From contig CAYVBQ010000004.1 in assembly GCA_964449775.1 (NCBI GenBank), positions 97,918 to 161,917 on the forward strand: a stretch of 64,000 bases of DNA, in the 5' to 3' direction. Numbering within the stretch: position 1 is the first letter of the stretch; each line of letters opens with the position of its first letter. The DNA comes from Fen-1258 sp964449775 (GTDB lineage Bacteria; Bacteroidota; Ignavibacteria; Ignavibacteriales; Melioribacteraceae). The position numbers and the translations under genes were made by a program. Shown here piece by piece: positions 53,584-62,494 of this stretch. A model generated the notes under the pieces. It was not told where the DNA came from. It saw nothing but the letters and a program-made list of their open reading frames with translations, and ran no database searches.

Positions 53584-54045
53584 ATGAGCAAAAAATTAGA
53601 AGAAATTCATAAGCGGCATTCAATGCTTAAGAATCTTATTTCAACGAAAGAGATATTTAATCAAACACAGCTTGTGAAGGTGCTCAAGCAAAAAGGGATT
53701 AACTCTACGCAGGCAACACTCTCCCGCGATTTGATGGAATTGGGCGTTGTGCGTGTTCCCACCGAAAACGGTTTGGTTTATAAACTCGGCATTTCGGGAG
53801 ATGAATCCGTATTGAAGAACCGAGTGGCAGAAGAAATTATTTCGATAAACGGAAATGAAAATATAATTGTTGTAAAAACATATCCGGGACGCGCTCAAGG
53901 CGTTGCGGTTTTTCTTGACAAACAGAGTAATCTGGAAATTCTTGGAACAATAGGCGGGGATGATACAATCATCATCGTACCGAAATCGATCAAAAAAATA
54001 AAAAAGACAATTGAACAGATAAAAACAATATTAGGAATAAAATAA
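53584..54045 (+). CDS. argR: Arginine repressor ArgR
   Basis: A 153-residue ArgR. The N-terminal winged helix carries STQATLSRDLMELGVVRV with the DNA-contact S-R; the C-terminal oligomerisation/arginine-binding part has IIVVKTYPGRAQGVAVFLDK and ILGTIGGDDTIIIVPKS with the acidic Asp pair that binds arginine. It probably represses argC-J-B through the boxes at 50253-50290. The stop overlaps the argG start by one base in TAATG. Confidence 0.96.
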   Translation: MSKKLEEIHKRHSMLKNLISTKEIFNQTQLVKVLKQKGINSTQATLSRDLMELGVVRVPTENGLVYKLGISGDESVLKNRVAEEIISINGNENIIVVKTYPGRAQGVAVFLDKQSNLEILGTIGGDDTIIIVPKSIKKIKKTIEQIKTILGIK

Positions 54046-55292
54046 TGAGTAAGAACAAAATTGTAGTAGCGTACTCCGGCGGATTGGATACTTCCGTTAT
54101 GGTTAAATGGTTAAAAGATAATTACGACGCGGAAATAATTACCTTTACGGGAAATTTAGGACAGGCTAAAGAGCTTGTAGGTCTTGAAGAAAAAGCAGTC
54201 AACTCGGGTGCATCAAAAGTGTATATAGAAGATCTTACAAAAGAGTTTTTGGAAGAGTATGCATTTCCCGCTCTCAGAGCCGGCGCTATGTACGAAGAAG
54301 CTTACCCAATGGCGTGTTCTCTCGGAAGACCGTTATTGGCTAAAACACTTGTTGAAATCGCAAGAAAAGAAGGCGCAAACATGGTTGCCCACGGCTGTAC
54401 AGGAAAAGGAAATGATCAAGTCCGTTTCGAAGTTTCTGTGGGCGCGCTGGCTCCGGATCTAAAAAATCTTGCGCCATTAAGAACTTGGGAATTTAAAAGC
54501 CGCGACGAAGAAATTGATTATGCGAAAGCTAACAATATTCCAATAACTGTTTCGAAAGAAAATCCATATTCAATTGATGATAATATCTGGGGAACTGCTA
54601 TTGAGTGCGGTGTGCTCGAAGATCCGATGGTTGAACCGCCAAGTGATGCTTATCTGCATACGGTCGCACCGGAAAACGCGCCCGATAAACCTGAAGAAGT
54701 AATCATCGAATTTGAAAAAGGAATTCCAGTCGCGGTGAATGGAAAAACATTAGACAGTGTTTCACTTGTTACATTGTTAAATGAAATTGGCGGAATACAC
54801 GGCGTTGGAAGAATTGATCTTATAGAAAATAGATTGGTTGGAATTAAATCCCGTGAAGTTTACGAAACTCCAGGCGCAACAATTTTACATTTTGCACACA
54901 AAGAGTTGGAACGGTTAACACTTGAAAAATCTGTAGCACATTATAAAACCTTAGTAGCGCAGGAGTATTCCAATTTGATTTATAACGGATTATGGTTCTC
55001 GCCGCTTAGAGAAGCTCTTCAAGCTTTTGTTGATAAAACACAGGAGAGGGTAACGGGAATGGTGAAAGTTAAACTCTACAAAGGAACAGTTCGCGTAACA
55101 GGAAGATCTTCGGCATATTCTCTTTATGATCCGGCACTTGCAACTTACACCGCAGAAGATCAATTTGACCATACGGCTTCTGAAGGATTTATAAAAATTT
55201 ACGGATTGCCGCTGAAGATATATAATCGTGTTGCACAAAAAGTAGCAGCCGAAACTAAAACATTGCGAATTGCAAATGGCACTTTGGGATAG
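54045..55292 (+). CDS. argG: Argininosuccinate synthase
   Basis: A 415-residue enzyme joining citrulline and aspartate with ATP. The PP-loop reads AYSGGLDTSVMVKWL; MVAHGCTGKGNDQVRFE and NPYSIDDNIWG follow, then the C-terminal VVGRSSAYSLYD-like end (VTGRSSAYSLYDPALATY). It overlaps argR at its start and ends inside argH by 17 bp, so argR-G-H is one transcription unit. Confidence 0.97.
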   Translation: MSKNKIVVAYSGGLDTSVMVKWLKDNYDAEIITFTGNLGQAKELVGLEEKAVNSGASKVYIEDLTKEFLEEYAFPALRAGAMYEEAYPMACSLGRPLLAKTLVEIARKEGANMVAHGCTGKGNDQVRFEVSVGALAPDLKNLAPLRTWEFKSRDEEIDYAKANNIPITVSKENPYSIDDNIWGTAIECGVLEDPMVEPPSDAYLHTVAPENAPDKPEEVIIEFEKGIPVAVNGKTLDSVSLVTLLNEIGGIHGVGRIDLIENRLVGIKSREVYETPGATILHFAHKELERLTLEKSVAHYKTLVAQEYSNLIYNGLWFSPLREALQAFVDKTQERVTGMVKVKLYKGTVRVTGRSSAYSLYDPALATYTAEDQFDHTASEGFIKIYGLPLKIYNRVAQKVAAETKTLRIANGTLG

Positions 55293-56655
55293 CAGGTTCA
55301 AAAAAGCTTTGGCGGAAGTTGCGCTGAAATTTTCTTCGTCAATTGATGTTGACGGAAAATTTTACAATGAAGATATTGACGGAAGCAAAGCGCATGTCCG
55401 TATGCTGGTGAAAACAAAAATTGTTTCATCCGGTGATGGTAATGCTATTCTAAAGGCACTTGAAGAGATTAGAGTAGAAATATCTTCGGGCAAATTAAAA
55501 TTAGATTGGCGGAAGGAAGATATACATTCGTTGATTGAAGACCGACTTGTGGAAAAGATCGGTTTACGCGGCAAGCGGTTGCACACGGCGCGCTCCAGAA
55601 ACGATCAGGTTGCTCTTGACGAGCGGTTGTATATGCGAAAAGAGATAATCCAGTTAATAAAACTCACACGCACACTTCAGAAAACGTTGTTAAAGAAAGC
55701 TGAAGAACAGAAGAACACTATTATTTCCGGGTACACACATTTGCAGCGTGCGCAACCGCTTTTGTTTGCGCATCACTTGATAGCTTACATTTCAATGCTG
55801 GAACGCGACACAGAGCGACTGAACGATTGTATGAAACGCGCAAACAAATCGCCTCTTGGCGCCGCCGCGCTCGCCGGAACTACTTTGCCGATAGATAGAA
55901 AATATTCTGCAAAACTCCTTGGTATGAATGGATTGGTCGAAAATTCCCTTGATGCCGTTAGTGACCGCGACGTAATGATCGAACTCATCGGCGTTTGTTC
56001 AATTGTAATGATGCATCTAAGCCGCTTGAGCGAGGAATTAGTGTTGTGGAGTTCGCAAGAATTTTCTTTCGCAACATTTGATGATTCCTTTTCAACCGGA
56101 AGCAGTTTAATGCCGCAGAAAAAAAATCCAGACATCGCAGAACTTATCAGAGGAAAAGTAGGAAGGGTTTACGGCTCACTCTTCGGTTTACTCACTATAA
56201 TGAAAGCGTTACCGCTCTCATATAATCGTGATATGCAGGAAGACAAAGTTCATCTCTTGCAAGCTGTAGATACAACAAAAGATTGTCTGCATCTTTCATC
56301 CGAACTTTTAAAACACACTCACTTCAAAAAAGACCGTTTTGAAAAAGAACTGGACGGAGAGTTGTTGTTATCAACGGATCTGGTAGATTATCTCGTTCGT
56401 AAAAATGTTCCGTTCAGAAAGGCACATAACATCGTCGGGCAAGTTGTTGCAAAGTGCGTTGATCAGAACAAAAAACTAAACGAGTTGTCCTTGGCAGAAT
56501 ACAAGCAGATCGCGCCCAAGTTTGAGATGGACATTTTTAAACTTCTCACAGCACATGCAAGTGTAAAGAACAAAAAATCTCAAGGAAGTACTTCGCCAAA
56601 GGAAGTTGAAAAGCAGATAAACTTCTGGAAGAACGCTTTTAAATCAAACATGTAA
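55276..56655 (+). CDS. argH: Argininosuccinate lyase
   Basis: A 459-residue member of the fumarase/aspartase superfamily, last step of arginine synthesis. The ATG at 55276 (MALWDSRFKKALAE) matches family starts; a TTG two codons before is less likely. Motifs: TARSRNDQVALDERLY, SGYTHLQRAQPLLFAHH, and the signature SSLMPQKKNPDI. It ends the arginine cluster; argD and argF/argI are not in the window. Confidence 0.96.
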   Translation: MALWDSRFKKALAEVALKFSSSIDVDGKFYNEDIDGSKAHVRMLVKTKIVSSGDGNAILKALEEIRVEISSGKLKLDWRKEDIHSLIEDRLVEKIGLRGKRLHTARSRNDQVALDERLYMRKEIIQLIKLTRTLQKTLLKKAEEQKNTIISGYTHLQRAQPLLFAHHLIAYISMLERDTERLNDCMKRANKSPLGAAALAGTTLPIDRKYSAKLLGMNGLVENSLDAVSDRDVMIELIGVCSIVMMHLSRLSEELVLWSSQEFSFATFDDSFSTGSSLMPQKKNPDIAELIRGKVGRVYGSLFGLLTIMKALPLSYNRDMQEDKVHLLQAVDTTKDCLHLSSELLKHTHFKKDRFEKELDGELLLSTDLVDYLVRKNVPFRKAHNIVGQVVAKCVDQNKKLNELSLAEYKQIAPKFEMDIFKLLTAHASVKNKKSQGSTSPKEVEKQINFWKNAFKSNM

Positions 56656-56760
56656 ATAAAAACTCCATTTTCAAGTTGTTGTAATTTAGCTTCCAACATT
56701 AGTAGATTCGCCTCGTCTAATTTGCGTCGAAATTTTTCTAATAAACTACGAGGAATCTTC

Positions 56761-58803
56761 ATGTCTAAAAAAGCGATTTCAACATTATCTGCTATTTTCA
56801 TATTGCTATTTTCAATTACAACCCCTGCGCAAGATGCAACTCAAAAGAAAGCGGGTTTCGATTTAAAGAATCTCGACCGCTCAGTTTCACCCGCAAAAGA
56901 TTTCTATCAATTTGCCGTTGGCGGCTGGGTAAAAAATAATCCTATACCCGATGATCAAACGCGATGGGGTTCGTTCACCATTCTAGCGGAGGAGAACAAT
57001 AAACAGCTTAAAAAAATTGTTGAATCTGCCGCAGCAAATAAAAATTGGACGAAGGGTTCCGCCGAACAAAAGATTAGCGATTTTTATGCAACGGGAATGG
57101 ACTCTGCGAGAATTGAAAGAGACGGCTACAAACCGATCATCGCCGATCTGAAAGCAATTGATGGGCTTAAGAATAAAAAAGAGTTAACAAAATTTTTAGC
57201 GGAGATGCATCTAAGAGGTACGGGCGCGCTTTTTAATTTCTTCGTTCGAGACGATGCTAAAAAAAGCAGCATGAACGCGCCTTATCTTTCACAAGGCGGA
57301 CTTGGTTTACCTGATGTTGAGTATTACACAAAAGATGACAACCGCTCGAAAGAGATCCGCGATAAATATCTGCAGCATATAACAAACATGTTCAAGTTAA
57401 TTGATATTGATTCTGAATCAGCAACAAAGTATTCACAAACTATTTTGGACATTGAAACTCAGCTTGCTAAAGCATCTAATACACGTCTCGAAAATAGAGA
57501 TCCCGAAAAAGTTTATAACAAGATGACGATTGATAATCTGAAACAAATCGCCGGAAAATTTGATTGGGAATTATATTTCAACGATATGGGCGTTGGCAAT
57601 ATTAATTTGGTTATAGTCTCGCAACCAAAATTTATGACCGCAATGGCGCAATTGGTAGATCAAATTCCGTTGGTCGAGTGGAAAGTATATCTGAAATGGA
57701 ATATTCTGCGCGATGCTGCAAGTGCGTTGAGCTCCCCGTTTGGAAATGAACGATTTGACTTCACACAGAAATTTTTAGCCGGCGCTAAAGCAATGCCGCC
57801 AAGATGGAAAAGAATTATTGGTTCTGTTAACGGCGCTATGGGTGAGTTGCTTGGACAAATTTATGTGAAAGAATATTTTTCGCCTGAAGCAAAAGAACGC
57901 GCACAAAAAATTGTAGGCACTCTGCTTGTTGCAATGGGAGAGAGCATAAAAGGTTTGGAATGGATGAGCGATGCAACAAAAGAACAAGCATTAATAAAAC
58001 TTGACAAGTTTGGTGTGAAGATTGGTTACCCGGATAAATGGAAAGATTACAGCGCTTTAAGTATTGAACGTGATTCATATTTCAAAAATTTGGAGAGAGC
58101 CGGAAAATGGGCACGTAAAGTAAATCTTGCAAAACTTGGCAAACCGGTTGATAAAACAGAATGGGGAATGACGCCTCAAACTGTTAATGCATCTTACAAC
58201 CCAACCAAAAATGATATTACATTCCCAGCGGCAATTCTTCAGCCTCCATTCTTTAATCAATATGCCGACGACGCAATTAACTATGGCGCAATGGGCGCGG
58301 TAATTGGTCATGAAATCAGTCACGGTTTTGATGATCAAGGAAGAAAATTTGATGCAGACGGCAATATAAAAGATTGGTGGACTAGAGAGGACGCGGATAA
58401 ATTCAAAGCACGCGCGCAAAAACTTATTGATCAATACAACAATTTTGTTGCGATCGATACATTCAAAATAAACGGCGCGCTTACACTCGGAGAAAACATT
58501 GGAGACCTTGGTGGTTTAACAATTTCTTTTACTGCGTTGAAGAACACAGATCAATTCAAGAAGGGAGAAGAGATTGATGGATTTACGCCTGCGCAAAGAT
58601 TTTTTCTTGGCTGGGCTCAAGTGTGGGCTACTAATAGCCGTCCGGAAGCATTGAAATTGCAAGTGAAGACGGATGTTCACTCGCCAAGCGTGCAAAGAGT
58701 AATAGGACCGTTACAAAACTTACCGGAATTTTTTAAGGCGTTTGACGTAAAGCCCGGCGATGCGATGAGAAACCCGGATGATAAAATTGTAAAGATTTGG
58801 TGA
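56761..58803 (+). CDS. M13 (neprilysin-like) metallopeptidase
   Basis: A 680-residue secreted zinc peptidase. The ATG at 56761 has GAGGA upstream; the frame extends 13 codons further but without a signal. Signal peptide about 1-24. The N-terminal M13_N part is followed by the VNASYNPTKNDITFPAAILQ block, the zinc motif GHEISHGFDDQG, the third ligand in GENIGDLGG and the WAQVWATNSRPE end. Probably periplasmic or surface-bound oligopeptidase. Confidence 0.95.
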   Translation: MSKKAISTLSAIFILLFSITTPAQDATQKKAGFDLKNLDRSVSPAKDFYQFAVGGWVKNNPIPDDQTRWGSFTILAEENNKQLKKIVESAAANKNWTKGSAEQKISDFYATGMDSARIERDGYKPIIADLKAIDGLKNKKELTKFLAEMHLRGTGALFNFFVRDDAKKSSMNAPYLSQGGLGLPDVEYYTKDDNRSKEIRDKYLQHITNMFKLIDIDSESATKYSQTILDIETQLAKASNTRLENRDPEKVYNKMTIDNLKQIAGKFDWELYFNDMGVGNINLVIVSQPKFMTAMAQLVDQIPLVEWKVYLKWNILRDAASALSSPFGNERFDFTQKFLAGAKAMPPRWKRIIGSVNGAMGELLGQIYVKEYFSPEAKERAQKIVGTLLVAMGESIKGLEWMSDATKEQALIKLDKFGVKIGYPDKWKDYSALSIERDSYFKNLERAGKWARKVNLAKLGKPVDKTEWGMTPQTVNASYNPTKNDITFPAAILQPPFFNQYADDAINYGAMGAVIGHEISHGFDDQGRKFDADGNIKDWWTREDADKFKARAQKLIDQYNNFVAIDTFKINGALTLGENIGDLGGLTISFTALKNTDQFKKGEEIDGFTPAQRFFLGWAQVWATNSRPEALKLQVKTDVHSPSVQRVIGPLQNLPEFFKAFDVKPGDAMRNPDDKIVKIW

Positions 58804-58884
58804 GTTTATTCGTTGGTGCGGCTTTCGGGTCGTACTTACTTTTTATGAAAAGAAATTAAGAACAATAACAATGGAGTTGGATAA

Positions 58885-59574
58885 TTGAAAACTATAGGGC
58901 TTGTTGGCGGTACGGGATGGGTCTCAACAGTTGAATACTACAGAATTATTAATGAAGAGATCAACAAGAGACTCGGAGGAATGGAATTTGCAAAATGTGT
59001 TCTCTTCTCACTGAATTACGGTGAAATAGATTCCTTCAATAAGAGAAATGATTCTGAAGGGATCTTCTCTTTGATTAGCGATGCCGCAGATAAATTGATT
59101 GTTGCCGGTGCAGATTGCATTCTTCTTTGCGCCAACACAATGCATCAATATGCCTCGCAACTTGAACGGAAAATAGATGTACCTCTCATTCATATAGCAC
59201 AGGCAACGGGAAAAGCAATTAAAAGCCGGGGATTAAGTAAAGTTGGATTGCTTGGCACCAAACAAACAATGGAAATGGAATTTTATAAATCCAAGCTAAA
59301 GGAAAATAATATTGATGTAATTGTGCCGGAGAAAGATGACCGCGATTTTATCCAGCAAACTATTTCGAATGAACTGCTAAAAAACATCTTCCTGGATAAA
59401 TCTAAAGCTAAGTTTCAACTCATTATGGAAAAATTGAAAAGCGAAGGCGCTGAGGGGATTATTCTTGGCTGCACCGAAATTCCATTGCTTATAAAGCAAA
59501 CAGATTCGTCGTTGCCGTTATTTAACACTCTTGAGATTCATTCACTCACAGCAGTTGATTTCGCATTGATGTAA
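58885..59574 (+). CDS. Aspartate/glutamate racemase family protein
   Basis: A 229-residue Asp/Glu racemase. GLVGGTGWVSTVEYYRIINE opens it; the two catalytic Cys lie in LLCANTMH and GCTEIPLLI. Start is a TTG at 58885 with GGAG seven bases before. It probably interconverts L- and D-aspartate, substrate not certain. The TTGCTCTTGC tandem follows in the gap to the ABC genes. Confidence 0.9.
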   Translation: MKTIGLVGGTGWVSTVEYYRIINEEINKRLGGMEFAKCVLFSLNYGEIDSFNKRNDSEGIFSLISDAADKLIVAGADCILLCANTMHQYASQLERKIDVPLIHIAQATGKAIKSRGLSKVGLLGTKQTMEMEFYKSKLKENNIDVIVPEKDDRDFIQQTISNELLKNIFLDKSKAKFQLIMEKLKSEGAEGIILGCTEIPLLIKQTDSSLPLFNTLEIHSLTAVDFALM

Positions 59575-59586
59575 AGATTATAATTT

Positions 59587-59632
59587 TGTTTCTTGCTCTT
59601 GCTCTTATTCTTGCTCTTGCTCTTAATCTTAT
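59587..59632. repeat. Degenerate CTTGCT tandem
   Basis: An imperfect run of hexamers, CTTGCTCTTGCTCTTATTCT and so on. Its reverse complement, AAGAGCAAGAATAAGAGCAA, is the same kind of text as 29378-29400, 31390-31425 and 50203-50240. Confidence 0.6.
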
Positions 59633-59675
59633 TCTATATTTACTAAACAATAATTCACACAAATGAGGGAATTTA

Positions 59676-60608
59676 ATGTACGCACTGGAAGTAAAAAATT
59701 TAACCAAGACTTTTGATAAAATAGTTGCGGTTGATAATGCATCGTTCGAAGTACCGGAAGGTTCAATATTCGGACTTATCGGACGTAACGGTGCCGGCAA
59801 AACAACTACAATCAGAATGATGATGAACATTTATCTGCCCGATTCCGGAGAAGTTGTTCTGCGCGGTGTTAAAGTTGGGCAGGATTTCAAAAATCAAGTT
59901 GGGTACTTACCTGAAGAACGCGGACTTTACAAGAAGATGAAAGTAGTTGATATTCTATACTACTTCGCGGAGTTAAAAGGAAAGACCGGCAGAGCTCTTC
60001 ACAAAAAAACGGATGAATATCTAAAGCGTTTTGAATTATATGATCGCCGCTTCTCGAAGATTGAAGATCTATCGAAAGGCAATCAACAGAAGGTTCAATT
60101 CATAGCGACAATTTTACACGATCCCGAATTTATTATTCTTGATGAACCATTTTCCGGACTCGATCCAATCAATACAAATCTCTTAAGAGAAATTATTCTT
60201 GAGATGAAGCAAAAAGGTAAAGTGATAATTTTTTCAACTCACTTGATGGATTTTGCCGAGAAGATGTGCGATCATATCGTTATGATTGATCACGGAAAAA
60301 TTATTTTGAAAGGCGCGCTTGGTCAAATTAAATCTAAATACGCACAGAGAAACATCAGCTTAACGTATGACGGTGATATCTCATTCCTTAAGTCAGATTC
60401 AATGGTTGAGAAAATATCCGATTACGGCAACACAACAGGAATCCGTTTGAAAGACGCAAATCAATCTCAACAATTATTAAGAATGCTGCTTGATCGCAAC
60501 ATAACGGTAAAGAAATTTGACGCGAACGACATTTCACTACAAGAAATTTTTATTGAGCTTGCCGGACAAGAGGAAGGAACAAATGGGAAGGAGGTGCGTA
60601 ATGTTTAA
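59676..60608 (+). CDS. ABC transporter ATPase, NatA-like
   Basis: A 310-residue ATP-binding subunit. Walker A GRNGAGKTT at 37-45, signature LSKGNQQKVQF, Walker B FIILDEPFSGLDP and the switch His in STHLMDF. A C-terminal extension of about 80 residues follows the ATPase, as in DUF4162-bearing NatA-like exporters. It overlaps the permease gene by 8 bp. Confidence 0.93.
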   Translation: MYALEVKNLTKTFDKIVAVDNASFEVPEGSIFGLIGRNGAGKTTTIRMMMNIYLPDSGEVVLRGVKVGQDFKNQVGYLPEERGLYKKMKVVDILYYFAELKGKTGRALHKKTDEYLKRFELYDRRFSKIEDLSKGNQQKVQFIATILHDPEFIILDEPFSGLDPINTNLLREIILEMKQKGKVIIFSTHLMDFAEKMCDHIVMIDHGKIILKGALGQIKSKYAQRNISLTYDGDISFLKSDSMVEKISDYGNTTGIRLKDANQSQQLLRMLLDRNITVKKFDANDISLQEIFIELAGQEEGTNGKEVRNV

Positions 60609-61863
60609 TAATCGTGTTCTCACCCTTATCAAAAGAGAATTGAAAGAGAAAATTTTATCTAAGACTTTCATCTTTATGACTATTCTTATGCCCTTGTTAA
60701 TGTTTGGCGGAATTGGTATTCAAATGCTGCTTCGTGGCGATGAAGGGAAATCAACCATTGCTATAGTAACAGAAACACAATCACTTTCAGAGTCGTTCCA
60801 AAAAGAATTGCTTACTTCCGATTTTATGAAACAAGGCAATTATACATTTAGCTTCTATACACAAAACCGGGAAGAGCTGAAAGTTTTTCTTGATAAAAGT
60901 AAACGCAATCTTTTAGAAGGAACATTAACCGGTATAGTCTACGTCCCATCCTCCGCAATGAAGGATAAAAAGATTGAGTACTATTCAAAGACGCCAACAA
61001 ACTTAAATCTTACTCGTAAATTGGAAGTGCCCATGAACAAAGTGCTGATTGATAATTATTTCAGCAATAGGTCGCTTTCAACCGAGGAATTAGATTTTGC
61101 GCGAAAGGGAATTGACTTTAACGGATTCAAGATTACCAAAGAAGAAAAAATTGAGGAAGCAGGTTTTGGGAATCTTATTCTCTCTTATGTTTTTACCCTC
61201 TTGTTATATATAAGTTTACTTTTGAGCGGTCAGATGCTTTTGCAGTCCGTCATCGAAGAAAAAAGTAATAGAATTGTTGAAGTAATTTTATCATCTGTTA
61301 GCCCCAAAGAGTTGATGATGGGAAAAATACTCGGTTCTGCTATAACCGCATTATTGCAAATGATTATATGGTTATCGCCGATAATTCTTATTATTTCAAC
61401 AACATTGTTTGCTTTGCCGCCGGAATTTACATTTAGCGTAACGATGAATCACATTTTGTTCCTTCTTGCAAATTTTACATTAGGATTAATTATCTATCTA
61501 AGTCTCTTTGGTATGGTTGGATCAATTTTCGATAATCCGCAAGATGCACAATCCGGTATGTGGCCAATAATGATGCTCATCATTATTCCGTTATTCATCG
61601 CTTTTTCGATGATGGAAAACCCCAACAGTCCCATTGCCAACATAGCTTCTCTTCTTCCGTTCTCGTCAATTATGGTTATGCCGGTTAAGATGACGGTAGT
61701 TGAAGTTCCGGCATGGCAATTAATACTGTGCCTTGCAATTAATGTTGCTATGATTTTCGTGATCTTTCCAGTTGCCGGTAAGATTTATCGCGTTGGAATT
61801 CTACGCACAGGTAAAAAACCAAAATGGTCAGAAGTAGTTAAGTGGCTGAAATACAAATATTAG
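60601..61863 (+). CDS. ABC-2 type permease, NatB-like
   Basis: A 420-residue membrane subunit starting MFNNRVLTLIKRELKEKILS at the ATG at 60601, preceded by AAGGAGG; an upstream in-frame ATG is inside the ATPase gene. One N-terminal helix, a large extracytoplasmic domain (about 45-190) and five or six C-terminal helices, with the EEKSNRIVEVILSSVSPKEL motif between. With the ATPase it should form an exporter, sodium or another small substrate. Confidence 0.9.
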   Translation: MFNNRVLTLIKRELKEKILSKTFIFMTILMPLLMFGGIGIQMLLRGDEGKSTIAIVTETQSLSESFQKELLTSDFMKQGNYTFSFYTQNREELKVFLDKSKRNLLEGTLTGIVYVPSSAMKDKKIEYYSKTPTNLNLTRKLEVPMNKVLIDNYFSNRSLSTEELDFARKGIDFNGFKITKEEKIEEAGFGNLILSYVFTLLLYISLLLSGQMLLQSVIEEKSNRIVEVILSSVSPKELMMGKILGSAITALLQMIIWLSPIILIISTTLFALPPEFTFSVTMNHILFLLANFTLGLIIYLSLFGMVGSIFDNPQDAQSGMWPIMMLIIIPLFIAFSMMENPNSPIANIASLLPFSSIMVMPVKMTVVEVPAWQLILCLAINVAMIFVIFPVAGKIYRVGILRTGKKPKWSEVVKWLKYKY

Positions 61864-61874
61864 CCCTCACCCCA

Positions 61875-61895
61875 CCCTCTCCCGAAGGGAGAGGG
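61875..61895. repeat. CCCTCTCCC hairpin repeat
   Basis: CCCTCTCCC-GAA-GGGAGAGGG is a perfect 9-bp stem with a 3-base loop, 12 bp after the permease stop, preceded by CCCTCACCCCA. It is a very common style of bacterial intergenic repeat and may also end the ABC transcript. Confidence 0.85.
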
Positions 61896-61923
61896 CTTAA
61901 TTAAATATAAAAGTGTGTTGTAA

Positions 61924-62283
61924 ATGAGCATCAAAGAAAAAAATAGCACTGAACCCTTCCCCTTTGGGGAAGGGGCAGGGATGGGGCTTCTTGTTGAAAA
62001 ACTTCACAAAGATTTTTCTCTCGCGGAAGATTCTCTTCCCGCGTCAAACGATTTATCTCTTATAAGAGCGCATCTCATCAACAAAGTAACTGAATTGATT
62101 TCCAGAGATTATGACCGCTTCATAAATAATCTTTACCGGATAGATGTTAACGAAAAGAAGGTGAGCGAGATACTTCATGCAAAAGACAGAACAACAATTT
62201 CAGAGAAATTAGCAGATCTTATTATTGAACGACAAATAATGCGCGTTAAAACGCAAATGCTTTACCGCGAAGGTAAATTTTAA
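61924..62283 (+). CDS. Small unknown protein whose 5' end lies in a hairpin repeat
   Basis: 119 residues if started at 61924. Residues about 10-22 (TEPFPFGEGAGMGL) are encoded by the hairpin CCCTTCCCCTTTGGGGAAGG (61954 onwards), so that part is not ancestral protein. A second in-frame ATG at 61981, after AAGGGGCAGGG, gives a 100-residue product without the repeat and is the more credible start. The body is helical and charged (LIRAHLINKVTELISRDYDR, LYRIDVNEKKVSEILHAKDR, LIIERQIMRVKTQMLYREG). No family recognised. Confidence 0.6.
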   Translation: MSIKEKNSTEPFPFGEGAGMGLLVEKLHKDFSLAEDSLPASNDLSLIRAHLINKVTELISRDYDRFINNLYRIDVNEKKVSEILHAKDRTTISEKLADLIIERQIMRVKTQMLYREGKF

Positions 62284-62413
62284 TCGAAAAATTCCTCGAT
62301 CCGCAGCGGCGGATTGCTTCGAGGTTATAATTTTATAATGAAGGTCGAGGATTAAATACCTCAACCGAGTTGTAAAAAGCCCTTCCCTTTGGGAAGGGTA
62401 GGGATGGGCTTTT
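62282..62413 (-). repeat. Dispersed 132-bp element, copy 2
   Basis: Reverse-complement copy of 23048-23180: AATCGAAAAATTCCTCGATC through ATTATAAAATTATAACC-like text to the hairpin CCCTTCCCTTTGGGAAGGG and GGATGGGCTTTT. It follows the stop of the small protein directly. The remaining 62414-62494 is the leader of the YitT gene. Confidence 0.8.
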
Positions 62414-62494
62414 ATCACAATTCTTTCCTTTCAAGCCGCAACATTTCTTTTTATTTTTGAAACAGCTTCTAAATAATATTTATAGTGATCTGTA

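Noticed and set aside
56580..56801. Minus-strand frame with IPRSLLEKFRRKLDEANL text
   Set aside because: The segment reads protein-like, but it overlaps argH and the M13 gene leader and no family is recognised.
60517..60600. Upstream ATG for the ABC permease
   Set aside because: Lies inside the ATPase gene; ATG at 60601 with AAGGAGG is clearly better.
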